From: Limnomonas spitsbergensis
Lineage: Eukaryota; Chlorophyta; Chlorophyceae; Chlamydomonadales
Direction: 5' to 3'
DNA length: 64,000 nucleotides
NCBI GenBank assembly: GCA_037349105.1
Contig: JAYJMM010000099.1
Coordinates: 1,178,001-1,242,000, forward strand
Each line of letters begins with the position of its first letter. Within the stretch, counting starts at the first letter, position 1. A model generated the notes under the pieces. The model searched no databases, had not been told where the DNA came from, and saw only the letters and a program-made list of their open reading frames with translations. The position numbers and the translations under genes were made by a program. Below are positions 47,491 to 57,832 of this stretch, in pieces.

Positions 47491-48235
47491 TTCAGCAATG
47501 TCAGCCAGTACACCAATACTTGGTTAACACCCTCACAGTCAGCAAAAGTCATCATACGGTAGTCAAAATTGCCGACAAGGATGCCTGAACGGATGTCGAA
47601 TCAAACAGTCGCGCGCTAGCGCGCAAAATTTTGTAAAAAATGCTGTTTTTAATTCATACCGCGCACCCCCAAAATAATTGTTTGGGCACCTGACTGACGC
47701 TCCGCGCAGCGGCAATTTTTGAATTAATATTAGCACGCAGCCATGTCCGCGCACCCCAATAATTATTTAATTACGAGCGGAGCTAAAGTGGTTCTACGGT
47801 ACCCGTTTTGGGGCCGTACAACCGCATGTGTAGGTCTGTAAATTTGAATTTATTGAAAAATACTCCCACCAGGACAGCGTTTTGAAGCCCCTGTGTAGGC
47901 GTGTATGGGATGTATGGATTTTTTGGAGAAATTCTCGTAGGAATTATTATCAGCCTTGACAAAATCCCTGGGACAAAATCCTCCTTCAATCCTCAAATCC
48001 CCTGACAAACTCAAAAATCCATACATTCCATACCCGCCTACACACACCCCCTACAGTGGTACTATTCATGTAATACTTGGGTACACCACCCGTACACTTG
48101 GATACATTGTACATCTTTTTATTTATTTTAATTAAAATTAAAAAAAAATACAAGGACCTGTAACCCCGCCTCTCTGTTAAGCCCATATACTCGCTCTTTC
48201 AGAGGGCCGGGCAAGGAACTATCAAGGACACGCCA
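47491..48235. other. AT-rich stretch with GCGCACCCC repeats
   Basis: The GCGCAGC/GCGCACCCC repeat recurs at 47,625-47,780. A pair of inverted short segments (around GTGTAGGCGTGTATGGGATG at 47,894 and CATACCCGCCTACACACACC at 48,030) flanks sequence with no recognisable ORF. Confidence 0.45.
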
Positions 48236-48740
48236 AGGACACACTATCAGTCCCATGTACGGTGTTACAGTCCCTAGACACAACGTTACTGTCCCACGCA
48301 CTGGTGTCTCAGTCTCATGTACGGTGTTTCTGTCCCTAGACACAACGTTACTGTCTCAAGCAACGGGTGTCTCTCTGTACATCGCTATAGTCCCTGGTCT
48401 AACGCTATAGTCCCTGGTCTATCGCTTTAGTCCCATGTACAAGTGTCACAATCCCTAGTACAACTGTATACCACCACCTACCTCTAATGATCTTTTGTAA
48501 AATATCGCAAAACTCTATCTGCTGGTAGGGGTTGTGTGTCTGTGAGTATGGTGCTATAGTCCCTTGTAGCCGCCCACTCTCTCTAAGTAGCGACGCCCTG
48601 GTACTCTTAGTATAGGTTGTATAGTCCCTAGGCGTGGTAGTGCTCTATGTTAGGTGGTAGAGTCCCTAGGCGTGGTAGTGCTCTATGTTAGGTGGTATAG
48701 TCCCTAAGTAGCGACGCTATGGTACTATTAGTAGAGCTGT
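48236..48740. repeat. Degenerate ~25-50-bp repeats
   Basis: CCTAGACACAACGTTACTGTC, CATGTACGGTGTTTCTGTCC and GTCCCTAGGCGTGGTAGTG recur two or more times each, the last as a near-perfect pair (48,630 and 48,668). Confidence 0.75.
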
Positions 48741-50066
48741 GGGTGGCGCACAGGGGATAGTCGATGAGTCTGCTTGCCCCATTGGCTGTGTCTCCCTACC
48801 TACAACCACCCATGAGGCTTATTCGTCTGTTGGTATGTGTTGTTTTCATCCTCTGGTAGTACTGATTCATCCTCTGGTAAAACTGATTCATCCTCTATGT
48901 AGGGGTGGTGTGGTAGTTAAGTCTTTAGTAGATGTCTGTGGGTGTCTTGCCGATCTTTTTGATTGATATGGTTTATGGCCTTGCGTACTCATGTGGCACG
49001 CTGTTTTTGGTCGAATCGTTTAAAAAGTTTATTTGGCTACCAAGATACCATGATCGCTGGAGTCTGAATAAGGTGAGTGGGTGGTTGTAGGTAGGCCCAC
49101 CTCCTAGACAAGTGGAAATCCTGAATATCCCCTCCCGGAAAAAAACTGGTGGCAACGCCGCCATCGCCACAGCTACACTTCAGCTACATCGTCCCGACCA
49201 GACAGTCGGGCGCCCATGCGGCCTAGCCTTTGCAGCATGGCCCAGAGGTGTGATGTCATTGACACTTCAGCTACATCAGGACCAACGGCTGTTTGGGCTT
49301 GAGGCGGCAAGGACTGATGTTCACTTAATGGGCACATGTAAATGGACTAAATGACATTTCACCTCTGGGCCATGCTCAAATGGCTTGGCCACGTGGGCAC
49401 TCGACTGTGTGGTCAGGAGGGGGGGACACTGAAGGCGAAGAAGAAAAGGACACGAACTTGTACAATGGTCATCTGGCTTGGCCATCCCTCACAAGATAGA
49501 AATGCATGATAGTCCCTCCTTGAGGTTCGGTTTAAAGAATTTGTGGAGCGGAACCAACAACACAAACGGTGAACTTTGCATGGCGCCATGCAAGCACTAG
49601 ACAGTCAAAAAATTCGAAGGTGCAAATCAGGAGTGCAAATATTCTTTGGCAGAGAAAAAAACCGAAACCGGCGAGTGGAAGAATCCCCCATTTGCTTTCC
49701 TTTCAATATACAACACAATGTACCGGTCATCTCTAAAAACTTATTTCCACCAGAAATTCTCCTAAAAAAGTGGGGATAAAAACAAAGATAAAAGTAACGA
49801 TGGTGAAAACGAAGGAGAGGTGAAAAAATACAGGGTGACAGAGCAGAAAAGCATTGATTTATGAGGACAACCCCGAGAGAGAGTTCAGAGCGCGCGAACT
49901 GCCAAACACAAAGAAGTGTACTTTTTCTGTTTTTATAAGATTAAGATTTTGTTGGGCCATTGCCGAAACAAATCTTTCCCAAACCACGGGCTTCAAGGCC
50001 TGTGGTGCTGGCGCCGGCCACCAGCCCTTTGATCCCCATCATGGATATCCACAATGCGATCCCTCA
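48741..50066. other. Unassigned stretch downstream of the PP2C gene
   Basis: Holds two dispersed-element copies in opposite orientation. The remaining ORFs are short and unrecognised. Confidence 0.4.
49196..49470. mobile_element. Inverted pair of dispersed-element heads
   Basis: A minus-oriented head (GCATGGCCCAGAGGTGTGA, 49,196-49,262) and a plus-oriented head (CACCTCTGGGCCATGCTCAA, from 49,353) face outward around about 90 bp containing TTCAGCTACATC. Purine-rich sequence follows the plus copy to about 49,470, as in copy A. Confidence 0.5.
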
Positions 50067-53000
50067 TTAATTCCAGTCATAGATATTGACAATGACCGAC
50101 GTGTCATCTGTAGAGCCTCGGTTGGCGGCCAGGTGGACCAACTCATTTGCAGCCCACTCGGCTGCCTCGGCCACTGATGACACCTGTTGGAAGGAGGTGT
50201 TGACGATTTTAACATCATTGACCAGTGGAATGGAGGTATTCACGTCATGGACCTGCTGGATAGAGGTGTTATGTCATTGATCTGTTAAAATGAGGGTTTG
50301 CTACAAATTGACCTAGCTCATCCCCTACCAGCCCCACCCGGCCGAGCGTTAAGCAAGGCCCAGCGGGTATGCAGAATCCAAACCCTATTGGATGTAAGGG
50401 GTGGGGGGGGGACGTGCTAATGGACCAAGGTGGGCAGGCAGGCTGAACATGCCAGCTACAAGCCAGCTACACGCTAGCTACAAAGTCGTTCAAGGTAGCT
50501 GGTTTATAGATCTTGCGTTGCGTTATTTGCCCTTAAGGAAAGGGAAATATAAAAACAGTACCGGTATCTTTGCCCGCTACGCTTGTGCTTTCATCTTTTG
50601 ACACAACCCATCGGGGTTAACGCCTCTGGGCCCCGTTCAACAAGGCTCGCACGCGTGGGTGCCCAACTGCCTGGTTGGAAACGAAAGGGAAGACAAGGGA
50701 AAGAAAAAGGAAAACAAGAAAAGTGTGTGCCAGTCAGATGGAACTATCCACAGCATTTGTTACTCGGTATGTCACCGCCCTGACGGTATTTACCACGTCA
50801 TGGTCTGTTGCAAACGCTATGTTGCGACCCACTCTTCCAATGCCTCCCTCCCCCCTATGTCGACACTTTCCGCACCCGCCTGACCGCACCTGCCGCATCA
50901 CCGCCCTGACGGTATCCACCACGTCCTGGTCTGTTGCAACCGCCCACAGCCCGTCCGTGGCCAGGATGGTGAAAGCGTCCACATGGGGTTGCAACCTCAC
51001 ACCCGTCACCTCGGGCTCGCAGGTCATCAGCCCTTCCGCCTTGAAGTCATGATCACCCAGGCCCCTGTCAACAGCCACACCAGGAGGCGAGAGGATTTAC
51101 ATGCAGCCTCACATGCAGCACCCAAGGCTTGCAGGCCATCTAAACCCCGCCTCCTAGTAAGTAATGAATATCACTCTTGACTCCTCTCATAAATCATCAT
51201 CAATCCTGACCCCTCCTCCTTGAGGTCGTGGTCACCCAGGCACCTATCCACAGGCACACAGAAAAGTGAGAGGGTCTACATCAGTGATGTGCGATTGCGC
51301 CAGTATTAAAAAAATGTGCAAGTAATTGTGCCTTGAATTATGGTGACTGAAGCTGCGCTAAGTGATTCAGCCACCTTAACAACCGTAATCGTCACAACAG
51401 GGATCTACCCACAGTCTCACCCCGGTCACCTCAGGCTCAAAGGACATCAAAGAAAGGAAGAAAACTAAGCCCTGCAGGGACGTGAGGGTTAAGGAAACAG
51501 TGCGGCATGGGCCAAGGCCGCGTCCCCGCCGATACCATACCACAGGACATCAAACCCTTCCTCCAACAAATCAAGATTACCCTGGCCTCTTCCAAGAGCC
51601 ACACAAGAAGATGAGAGGGCAGCTGGGCTTGCTTGACGTACCCAGGCTTGCTTGATGCAGCTGGCATCATGCCCAGTGTTTGTTTTAGTGGATACCAGAC
51701 CCCCTTTGCTGGGCCACCCCGCGGCTACCTTGGGCCGATTCACACCAAACTGGACCCGCCTCCGGCCACTGGCCCAAGCAGCAGGGATGGCCGCACCAGG
51801 GACTTGTGGCCGGGGGCCATAGTGTAGCTGAACTGCAGCTGATAGTGGTATACCACTCACTGAAAAAACACTGATCATGCCACACCAGCCCCAACAGCCA
51901 TCAGCAGTGACACACCGGTAGCTGAAGCGGAGCTGGAAACTGCACCCTTATTACAACAGTGACGACTCGAGACTTCGGAGCCCTGAGGCCTCCTGCGGGT
52001 CGCGTACCAAGTTGTACCCTACAGCTTCTGCACAGCTTGTACATCTTGCCCCCGCACCTAGAGGTATCGCACAGCTTGTACATCTTGCCCCCGCACCTAG
52101 AGGTACCGCACAGCTTGTACATCTTGCCCCCGCACGTTGGCGGCAGTACGACGCGCCACACGCCCTTGATTTGCTGCACGCGTCCGCCGGCCTCCACAAT
52201 GCGTTCCCACTCGGCCGGGTGGTTGGGGACGTGATCGCACGTCAGCCGCACCGCCTTGCCCCCTCGACATAGGACCGCCCGGCTGTCACCTGGCCATCAG
52301 GCAGGCAATAAAGCCTGTTAGCCCTCATCATAGGGGACATTGCTTATGCGGAATCAGAGCTCTCACCCGGCTGGGTGGTTGGAGACTGGGGATGCAATTT
52401 CACTTCAGCCACACCGCAGTGCCCCCCCTCTACAAAGGACCGCCCGGCTGTCACCTGGCCAGCAGGCAGGCAGAGGAGCCTGGCATCGGGGACGGTGTCC
52501 AGATTTAAGTTAGCCTCGTTAGAGATATTGTGTGGGCGGAACCAGAGCTCTCACCCGACCGGGTGGTTGGGGACTGGGTACGTGATCGCACGTCAGCGGC
52601 ACTGCAGTGCCCCCCCTCTACAATGGACCGCCCTTCTGTCTCCTGGCCAGCAGGCAGGCAGAGGAGCCTGGCATCGGGGACGTAAGCGACAGTGTCCAGA
52701 CTTTCAACCCTCATGGGGGGGGGATATTGTCTGGTTGGATTCAGAGCTCTCACTCGGCTGGGTGGCCAAGGACTGACAAGGATCACATATTCACATGTTA
52801 TCACATATTCACATATTCACATGCCAGCCGCAACACCTCAGTGCTCCATCCTGCAGCACAGAGCCGCCCTTCTGTCACCTGGGCGCCTGGCCGGTAGGTA
52901 TTGGGGGCAGGCGGCCGAATTCAGCCCTCCGGAGTTTATTTTCCGGCTCATCATTCTACCCATATGGTCGCCAAAGTCCAGCTTGGGGCCCAACCTTGAC

Positions 53001-54682
53001 CGGCCAACACATACACACATGTCCAAGCAGTATGTATGAGAATACCCCCACCCGCCAATCCAGCCTGTCCTAACATCAATCCACCAGGCCTTACCTGCGT
53101 TTGCCACCAGCATCATGGAACCTGCATGGATACTGGCCACTGCCGTCGTCCCATCCACTGCGCCTAACGTGCGGCTCTGTCGCAGGATCTCATCGTCCAG
53201 TGTGAAGAAGGCGGAGTGCCAGAGATCCGCCACCTCATGCAAGACGCCCTCCAGGCAATCTGGTTGACGAGGCAGGGTAGAGTGTGGGACTAGCTTTATA
53301 GATATGTAGCAGGATCTCTGTGTGGAAGGTGAAGAGGGCGGAGTGCCAGAGATCCGCCATCTCGTGCAAGACTCCCTCAAGGCAATCTGGTTGACGAGGA
53401 ATAGGGTGGGACGGGGATGGGATGGGATGGGATGGGGACGGGATGGGGTAGGATGGGGTAGGATGGGGTGGGGATAGGTGTGGTGGGGGTACGATTGGGT
53501 GGGGTGGATACTGGGTAAATAGATGTCGCGGGATCTCATCATCCATATTAAAGAAGGCGGTTTAACGGAAATCCGTCACCTCATGCAAGATGCCCTCCAG
53601 GCAATCTGGTCGAAATTACATGGTGGAGTGGGACTAGCGTGATAGACTTGTCGCAGGATCGCCTCTTTGAAGGTGAAGGGGGCGGTGTGACAGAGATCCG
53701 TCACCTCATACAAGACGCCCGCCAGGCAATCCGAACAACGTGTGGTAGAGTGGGATCAGGCAGATAGATGGGGATGATAGGATGATGGGATCAATGCTGT
53801 ATAGGCATGCCATGATTCAGAAATTGTGCAAGTAAATACTGAGGGTGCAAGAAAGTACCAGGGGTCCCCCTAGCAAGTGCAGTCTTGTACATGTCAAAGT
53901 AGCTAAATCTGCCTATCAGTTACAGTAGCTGGAACTCAGCTACATTTGGTAGCAGCTGCAGACCATATGACCACCTTTGACAGGCCGCTCGACAGGTATC
54001 ACATGGGCACATGGCCAATGGGGGGGGGAATCTTGACGAGCCCATGGCCGGGGGCCCAAGCAGTAGGGCTTACTGACCAAGGTCCCCCCGGCCGAATGTC
54101 TTAAATTTTTCGTTGCATTTGCTATGCTCTAGATTGATTACACACACACACACACTCAGATCAAGAAAGTACAGTTTGGGGCTCTGACACCGTAAAAGGA
54201 AGTATTAAAGTATAACATAGGACGGTGTAAGCAGTAACCATAAACAGTAAATGTTTACTGAAGAACCTTCAAATTAATGATTGTGGCACCGTCAACAAAT
54301 CCTTTTTTGATTGCCTGCACCCACTTTCACTCATTCCACCACCACTTTGGCCTAAACAGACTCCACGGTGTCCAAAGCCACGACCATGAATCGCTCAACA
54401 CCGACACCGCAGCGCACCTGGGAGGTGTGGTTGCAGCCCGGCTGCGATCAGCTGCTGCAGCCGCGCGGCAGCGTGGGACGAAGCTCCTTTCCCGCCGTGC
54501 CCGTCGAACACCGCGCTGTACGGTATCACCGGCATCGGGCGCGCGGCGATGGCTCCCACGCGCCTGCCAAAGTCACCGGCAGCGGCGTGTACAGCGGTGG
54601 CTCCTTGCTGCTGATGCGACGTGCATAGGTCGGCGATGACGACAACGCGGTCCTGGTTCTCTTTCCTGCTTTGGCCCTGCAC
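50067..54682 (-). CDS. PP2C-family Ser/Thr protein phosphatase, five exons, 5' end missing
   Basis: Exons on minus: 54,682-54,418; 53,259-53,095; 52,289-52,136; 51,064-50,890; 50,183-50,067. All junctions are GT-AG and reading phase is kept across every one. Exon 1 has ENQDR and VFDGHGG (metal-binding Asp). Exon 2 has DGTTAVASI and LVANAG, which exon 3 completes as [20 protein letters not shown], then [10 protein letters not shown]. Exon 4 has GLGDHDFK and [10 protein letters not shown] (metal-binding Asp). Exon 5 has [19 protein letters not shown] before a TAA. These are the ordered PP2C motifs of a Mg/Mn-dependent phosphatase with its catalytic residues present. Exon 1 starts at an acceptor (CCCCGGCAG), so at least one upstream exon is not identified. 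Introns are packed with decayed copies of adjoining exons. Confidence 0.88.
50184..50290 (-). pseudogene. Decayed copies of the PP2C exon 5 acceptor
   Basis: On minus the true acceptor ACACCTCCTTCCAACAG is preceded by ACACCTCTATCCAGCAG and another partial copy, about 50 bp apart, each followed by a GTSNATSA-like start and then divergent sequence. Confidence 0.55.
50325..50371. repeat. Second copy of the short repeat seen at 22,173
   Basis: GCTCATCCC, then CGGCCGAGCGTTAAGCAAGG and CCCAGCGGGTATGC match 22,160-22,212 with few changes. Confidence 0.55.
50618..50715 (+). mobile_element. Dispersed element, head plus purine-rich middle
   Basis: AACGCCTCTGGGCCCCGTTC, AACAAGGCTCGCACGCGTGG and GGTTGGAAACGAAAGGGAAG follow the same order as copy A. 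It lies in the last intron of the PP2C gene, opposite to the gene. Confidence 0.55.
50757..50835 (-). pseudogene. Decayed duplicate of the 3' part of PP2C exon 4
   Basis: Translation gives [18 protein letters not shown], parallel to [18 protein letters not shown] at the end of true exon 4, about 130 bp downstream of it on minus. It continues past the junction without a matching donor. Confidence 0.75.
51190..51600 (-). pseudogene. Two decayed duplicates of PP2C exon 4 in the preceding intron
   Basis: At about 51,262-51,195 minus reads [15 protein letters not shown], and at about 51,600-51,400 [18 protein letters not shown] followed by [10 protein letters not shown]. These parallel [16 protein letters not shown] and [10 protein letters not shown] of true exon 4. 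Both copies have lost the catalytic half. Confidence 0.75.
52020..52136 (-). repeat. 39-bp triplication that copies the PP2C exon 3 splice donor
   Basis: On minus, GTGCGGGGGCAAGATGTACA plus AGCTGTGCGGTACCTCTAG occurs three times. The first GTGCGG follows CCAAC (exon end 52,136); the others follow CTCTAG (ends 52,097 and 52,058). Since 39 is a multiple of three, all three donors leave the same phase and would add 0, 13 or 26 residues. Confidence 0.85.
52330..52905 (-). pseudogene. Three decayed duplicates of PP2C exon 3 with acceptors
   Basis: GGCCAG or CGCCCAG acceptors are followed by exon-3-like starts near 52,470 ([10 protein letters not shown] intact), 52,650 (GRSIVEGG) and 52,885 (RAALCCRM). 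The first two units, about 180-190 bp, also include the CCTGCTGGCC upstream sequence. None keeps the frame into the rest of the exon. Confidence 0.8.
53290..53770 (-). pseudogene. Three decayed duplicates of PP2C exon 2, with a GGGAT-type run between
   Basis: Copies near 53,397, 53,618 and 53,740 (start points on minus) share the phrase GCAATCTGGTTGAC or a variant, then the [18 protein letters not shown] segment. The catalytic DGTTA part exists only in the true exon. Between copies, plus 53,405-53,500 is a GGGATGGGAT-type simple repeat. Confidence 0.8.
53771..54400. other. Intron 1 remainder of the PP2C gene
   Basis: Contains an (AC)n tract at about 54,139-54,155 and otherwise no exon that I can support. 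Confidence 0.45.
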
Positions 54683-54744
54683 CTGCCGGGGTTGGGGTTG
54701 AGGGTTGAGGGACATGATAGGGTTTAGGGTGAGGTGCAACAAAG

Positions 54745-54955
54745 CACGATACGGCACAGGTTCGCCGGATTGTACTACCAAGGCAGCGCGATACGGCACA
54801 TGTGCACTTGTGCAGTCGGATTGTACTACCAAGGCAGCACGATACGGCACATGTGCACTTGTGCAGTCGGATTGTACTACCAAGGCAGCGCGATACGGCA
54901 CATGTGCACTTGTGCAGTCGGATTGTACTACCAAGGTAGCACCATACGACACAAG
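54745..54955. repeat. 51-bp minisatellite, about 4 units
   Basis: The unit contains GGATTGTACTACCAAGGCAG, CGCGATACGGCACATGTGCA and CTTGTGCAGTC. The length is a multiple of three, so it is open on both strands. It lies just upstream of PP2C exon 1. Confidence 0.95.
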
Positions 54956-54959
54956 TTAT

Positions 54960-55075
54960 TTTGGATTGCGCTAACATGGTTCGGTGGTAGGTTCAGGGTT
55001 AAGGGGGTAGGCTCAGCATTTAGGGGGTAGGTTCAGGGTTCAGGGGGTAGGTTCAGGTTTAAGGGGTTTCTCAAC
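54960..55075. repeat. GGTTCAGGG/TTTAGGGGG-type repeat
   Basis: Units such as GGTTCAGGGTTAAGGGGGTA and GCATTTAGGGGGTAGG loosely resemble the plant and algal telomere word TTTAGGG but are irregular. Confidence 0.7.
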
Positions 55076-57190
55076 CTCGGTTTAATTTGGGGTGCTTCAG
55101 CTACACTTCAGCCACATCACGTCCCATGGCCAGGAGGGCCTGGTGCAGTAACCCTCGCTTCTTTGGCCACCGACTGTAGGCCGGCCCAGGTTTGATCCTC
55201 AGTCCCCACCAGCCCAGCGTTGGATGACCAGTGGCCTCACAAAGGCGCTCGGGTGCGCACTCAACTGTGCGACCTGCCACTCCACCCGGCCGTAATACGA
55301 ATATAAATATAACTATGCGACCAAGCCCCCTAGTAAACGCCGAATAAGCCCTGGAGGGTGCTGTAAGTGAGCCTCTGCATGGGTCTGATTGTGCATGAGA
55401 TACCAGTAGCTGACTTGCAGCTGAACCAGCCTGAAATAAAGATTAGTCACACTGCGATATGAGATACCGGTATCTGACTCGCAGCTGAAATAACCTGACA
55501 TTCATAGGGGTTTCGCGGTGCATGAGATACCGGTGGCAGAACATAAACCAGAAATTAGCAGTGGTCGAACTGTGCATGAGACATGGGGCACCTGGGTCGC
55601 CAGCTGGTGCGCGTTGCACCAGACCCCCACAGCCGCAGTATGTGATGTAGCTAATTGTAGCTTCAGCACCCTTGAGTAATCAGGGGTCTCACCGTGCATG
55701 AGCCTTGGTGCACTTTGGCTGTCAGCTGGTGCTTGGTGCCATGCGGCTCCTTCCTGCCCCAGGAGGGGAACCGAGAAGCAAGGTCCACATTCGCTAGCGG
55801 CCTCTGCTCAGCCGGCACAAGTACAGGCAGTGACGAGGGATCGCCAGGTCCCGGTCTCCGGGGGAAGGCGAAGCCAGGGCGATACGGACGCTGGCCAAGG
55901 AAGGCGCTCAAGCGTCGCGATCTGCGGATCGCAGCGACGGGGCGATTCACGTTCAGCTTTCAGGTGCATGTGCTGCAATGTGCTAGGGATACCTTCGGAA
56001 CAGGGAATCAGCTCCATGCATAGGGATGCACAGGTGTAGGAGGTTTAAAAAGGCTTTGGAGTTTTTTTCCACCTGAGGCCCTCGCCGCGAGGTCGTCGGG
56101 TGGAAGCTGCCGCTGGCGCTGGCGAGCCTGGCCCAAAAATCATCGGCATGCTTCAGTCGAGGCTAGCTTGATTGGCAGGTCTCGAGGCCTCTTTCCGGTG
56201 TTGCGATGATGTTCGTTGACTGGTCAGTGGAACCGCCCGGCAAAAATGGGCGCGCACTTCGAAGGAAAAATCTAAAAAGAATAGCTAAAAGCAAATCTCG
56301 CACAGCTTTCGACGTTGGTCCTCTGCACGTGTGTTGTTCAAGACATATTATCTGCTGAAGTAGTTGGAATCAGGGGGGTGGAATGATGCAATGTCTCGCC
56401 GGGTGAACGAAAAGCCGCGTTTCGATGTGCCTGTTGGGAACCCCCCACGACGCTGACGGGCGCCGTACGTACGCGTCCTACACGACACGTCACTGACGAC
56501 CAGAGGCTGAAAAGCCACATTAACAAACCGGGCAAATAGACAAACAAGCTTCATATAATGGCAAATGCTAAAATATCATGGTTGCGGTGCGGACTATCCA
56601 AGAGCTGGACTTATATGTCGTGAGCGTAAGGGGTCCGCTTGCCAAAATCGAGATCCAGGAGTGCCTTTAGTCTCTTCCTGCTTGCTCACCTTCGCCAGTG
56701 GAGAACTTAAGTTCACTGGATTAAAATACCAGGCCACAACATTGAGAATCTGACTACCGTCCACCTTGGGAGGTACGGTACCAAAGTGAAAAGATCATGC
56801 CATGCCATGCATGGCATGGTGGCACATTCCAGCTAATCCTGTCATGTACCATGCTACCAGATGCATGGGGCAAGAAACATGGGCATAGGAAAAAACACCT
56901 GACTGTAGGGCTGGACGATGCTCCAGAAAGTGAGGCAGATCAATGTACTCGGTCCTCCAACGCTACCTGCATGAATCGATGGAGAGAACTGGCTCGCACT
57001 AGTTGCTGAGACTGGGACATCATACACAGCAGATGTTCTTGTTCATAGAATAAAATGATGCTTTTAGTGCTCCCCAACCCCAGCCTTCCAATCTAATTGC
57101 CCAACCTGGCAAGCAGGGCGGGGTGAGCACACACCAGCTCCTCAGGAAAGGTTCCTCTTTCCACCTCACCTCCATGACCTTCCCATTCTT
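55076..57190. other. Unassigned stretch, possible upstream exon
   Basis: A GAGATACCGGT-containing ~100-bp unit recurs three times at 55,395-55,580 and loosely to 55,700. At about 55,757-55,962 plus, an acceptor CCTGCCCCAG opens an Arg-rich frame (RGKAKPGRYGRWPRKALKRR) ending at GTGCAT; the minus frame is Pro-rich and could be an upstream PP2C exon. Neither is convincing. 56,000-57,190 shows nothing recognised apart from a CATGCCATGCATGGCATG palindrome at 56,798. Confidence 0.3.
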
Positions 57191-57195
57191 GTCAG

Positions 57196-57261
57196 AAAAG
57201 CCAGGCGATGGGTGAGGGTGGACACTCCGCCGTGTCCACCCTCACCCATGGCCTGGCTTTT
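57196..57261. repeat. Perfect-type hairpin, ~29-bp arms
   Basis: AAAAGCCAGGCGATGGGTGA through GGTGGACAC is followed, after TCCGCC, by its reverse complement, with one mismatch in each arm. It sits at the tail end of dispersed-element copy B. Confidence 0.9.
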
Positions 57262-57445
57262 GTGGAAGACGTGGTAGATATCGTTGAGGCGTAGACGCCT
57301 TCAGAGGCTGGAACTTCCTTTGCCTTTCTTTTCCAGCCTTTTGTCTGTCCCTTTTCCTTTTTCCCCTGCCCCTATTCGTTAGGCGCCCACGTGGCTGAGC
57401 CATTTTTGAGCAGGGCCCAGAGGTAGAACGTCTTTGACCTCTGGT
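57236..57445 (-). mobile_element. Dispersed ~235-bp element, copy B
   Basis: Reverse orientation relative to copy A. The tail GACGTGGTAGATATCGTTG, the purine-rich middle (as pyrimidines on plus) and the head GGGCCCAGAGGTAGAACGTC are all present in order. Plus encodes LAFVEDVVDIVEA followed by TAG. Confidence 0.65.
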
Positions 57446-57832
57446 TTCATTCAGTGAACATGAATATATAATACATCCTGGTGCGGTGATGCCTGCCTCT
57501 CACAGGCCTGTCTGGCCTTTCCTAGCACACCAACACCTAAACCCATAGGGGGGCATTCCTGACAGGTAGTCGGAACACTCAAAACTCAATCAGGGGATTG
57601 TCAGGGGCATGAATCTGAATGCAGTCTTAATTTGTAAGTGTCAGCAAGGTGGAATCAAAGCAATCACACCTACACCATGGACTGATGGGATGCTCTCGTG
57701 CCCGAGCCTTTCGAGCAAGGCCCAGAGGTGTGACGTAAATGAACACTCTCTTACCTGACTACCCCACGTGACTACCCTCTATTATATGCTATCTATGTGG
57801 CAGCGTAGCCACCCTACAAGCTCCATGTCTCG
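57446..57832. other. OSCP1 3' flank with another dispersed-element head
   Basis: A minus-oriented head fragment, AAGGCCCAGAGGTGTGACG, lies at 57,695-57,738, about 100 bp from the OSCP1 stop. No ORF of note. Confidence 0.5.

Noticed and set aside
54960..55075. Telomere or interstitial telomere
   Set aside because: TTTAGGG-like words are too irregular and mixed with GGTTCAGGG units.
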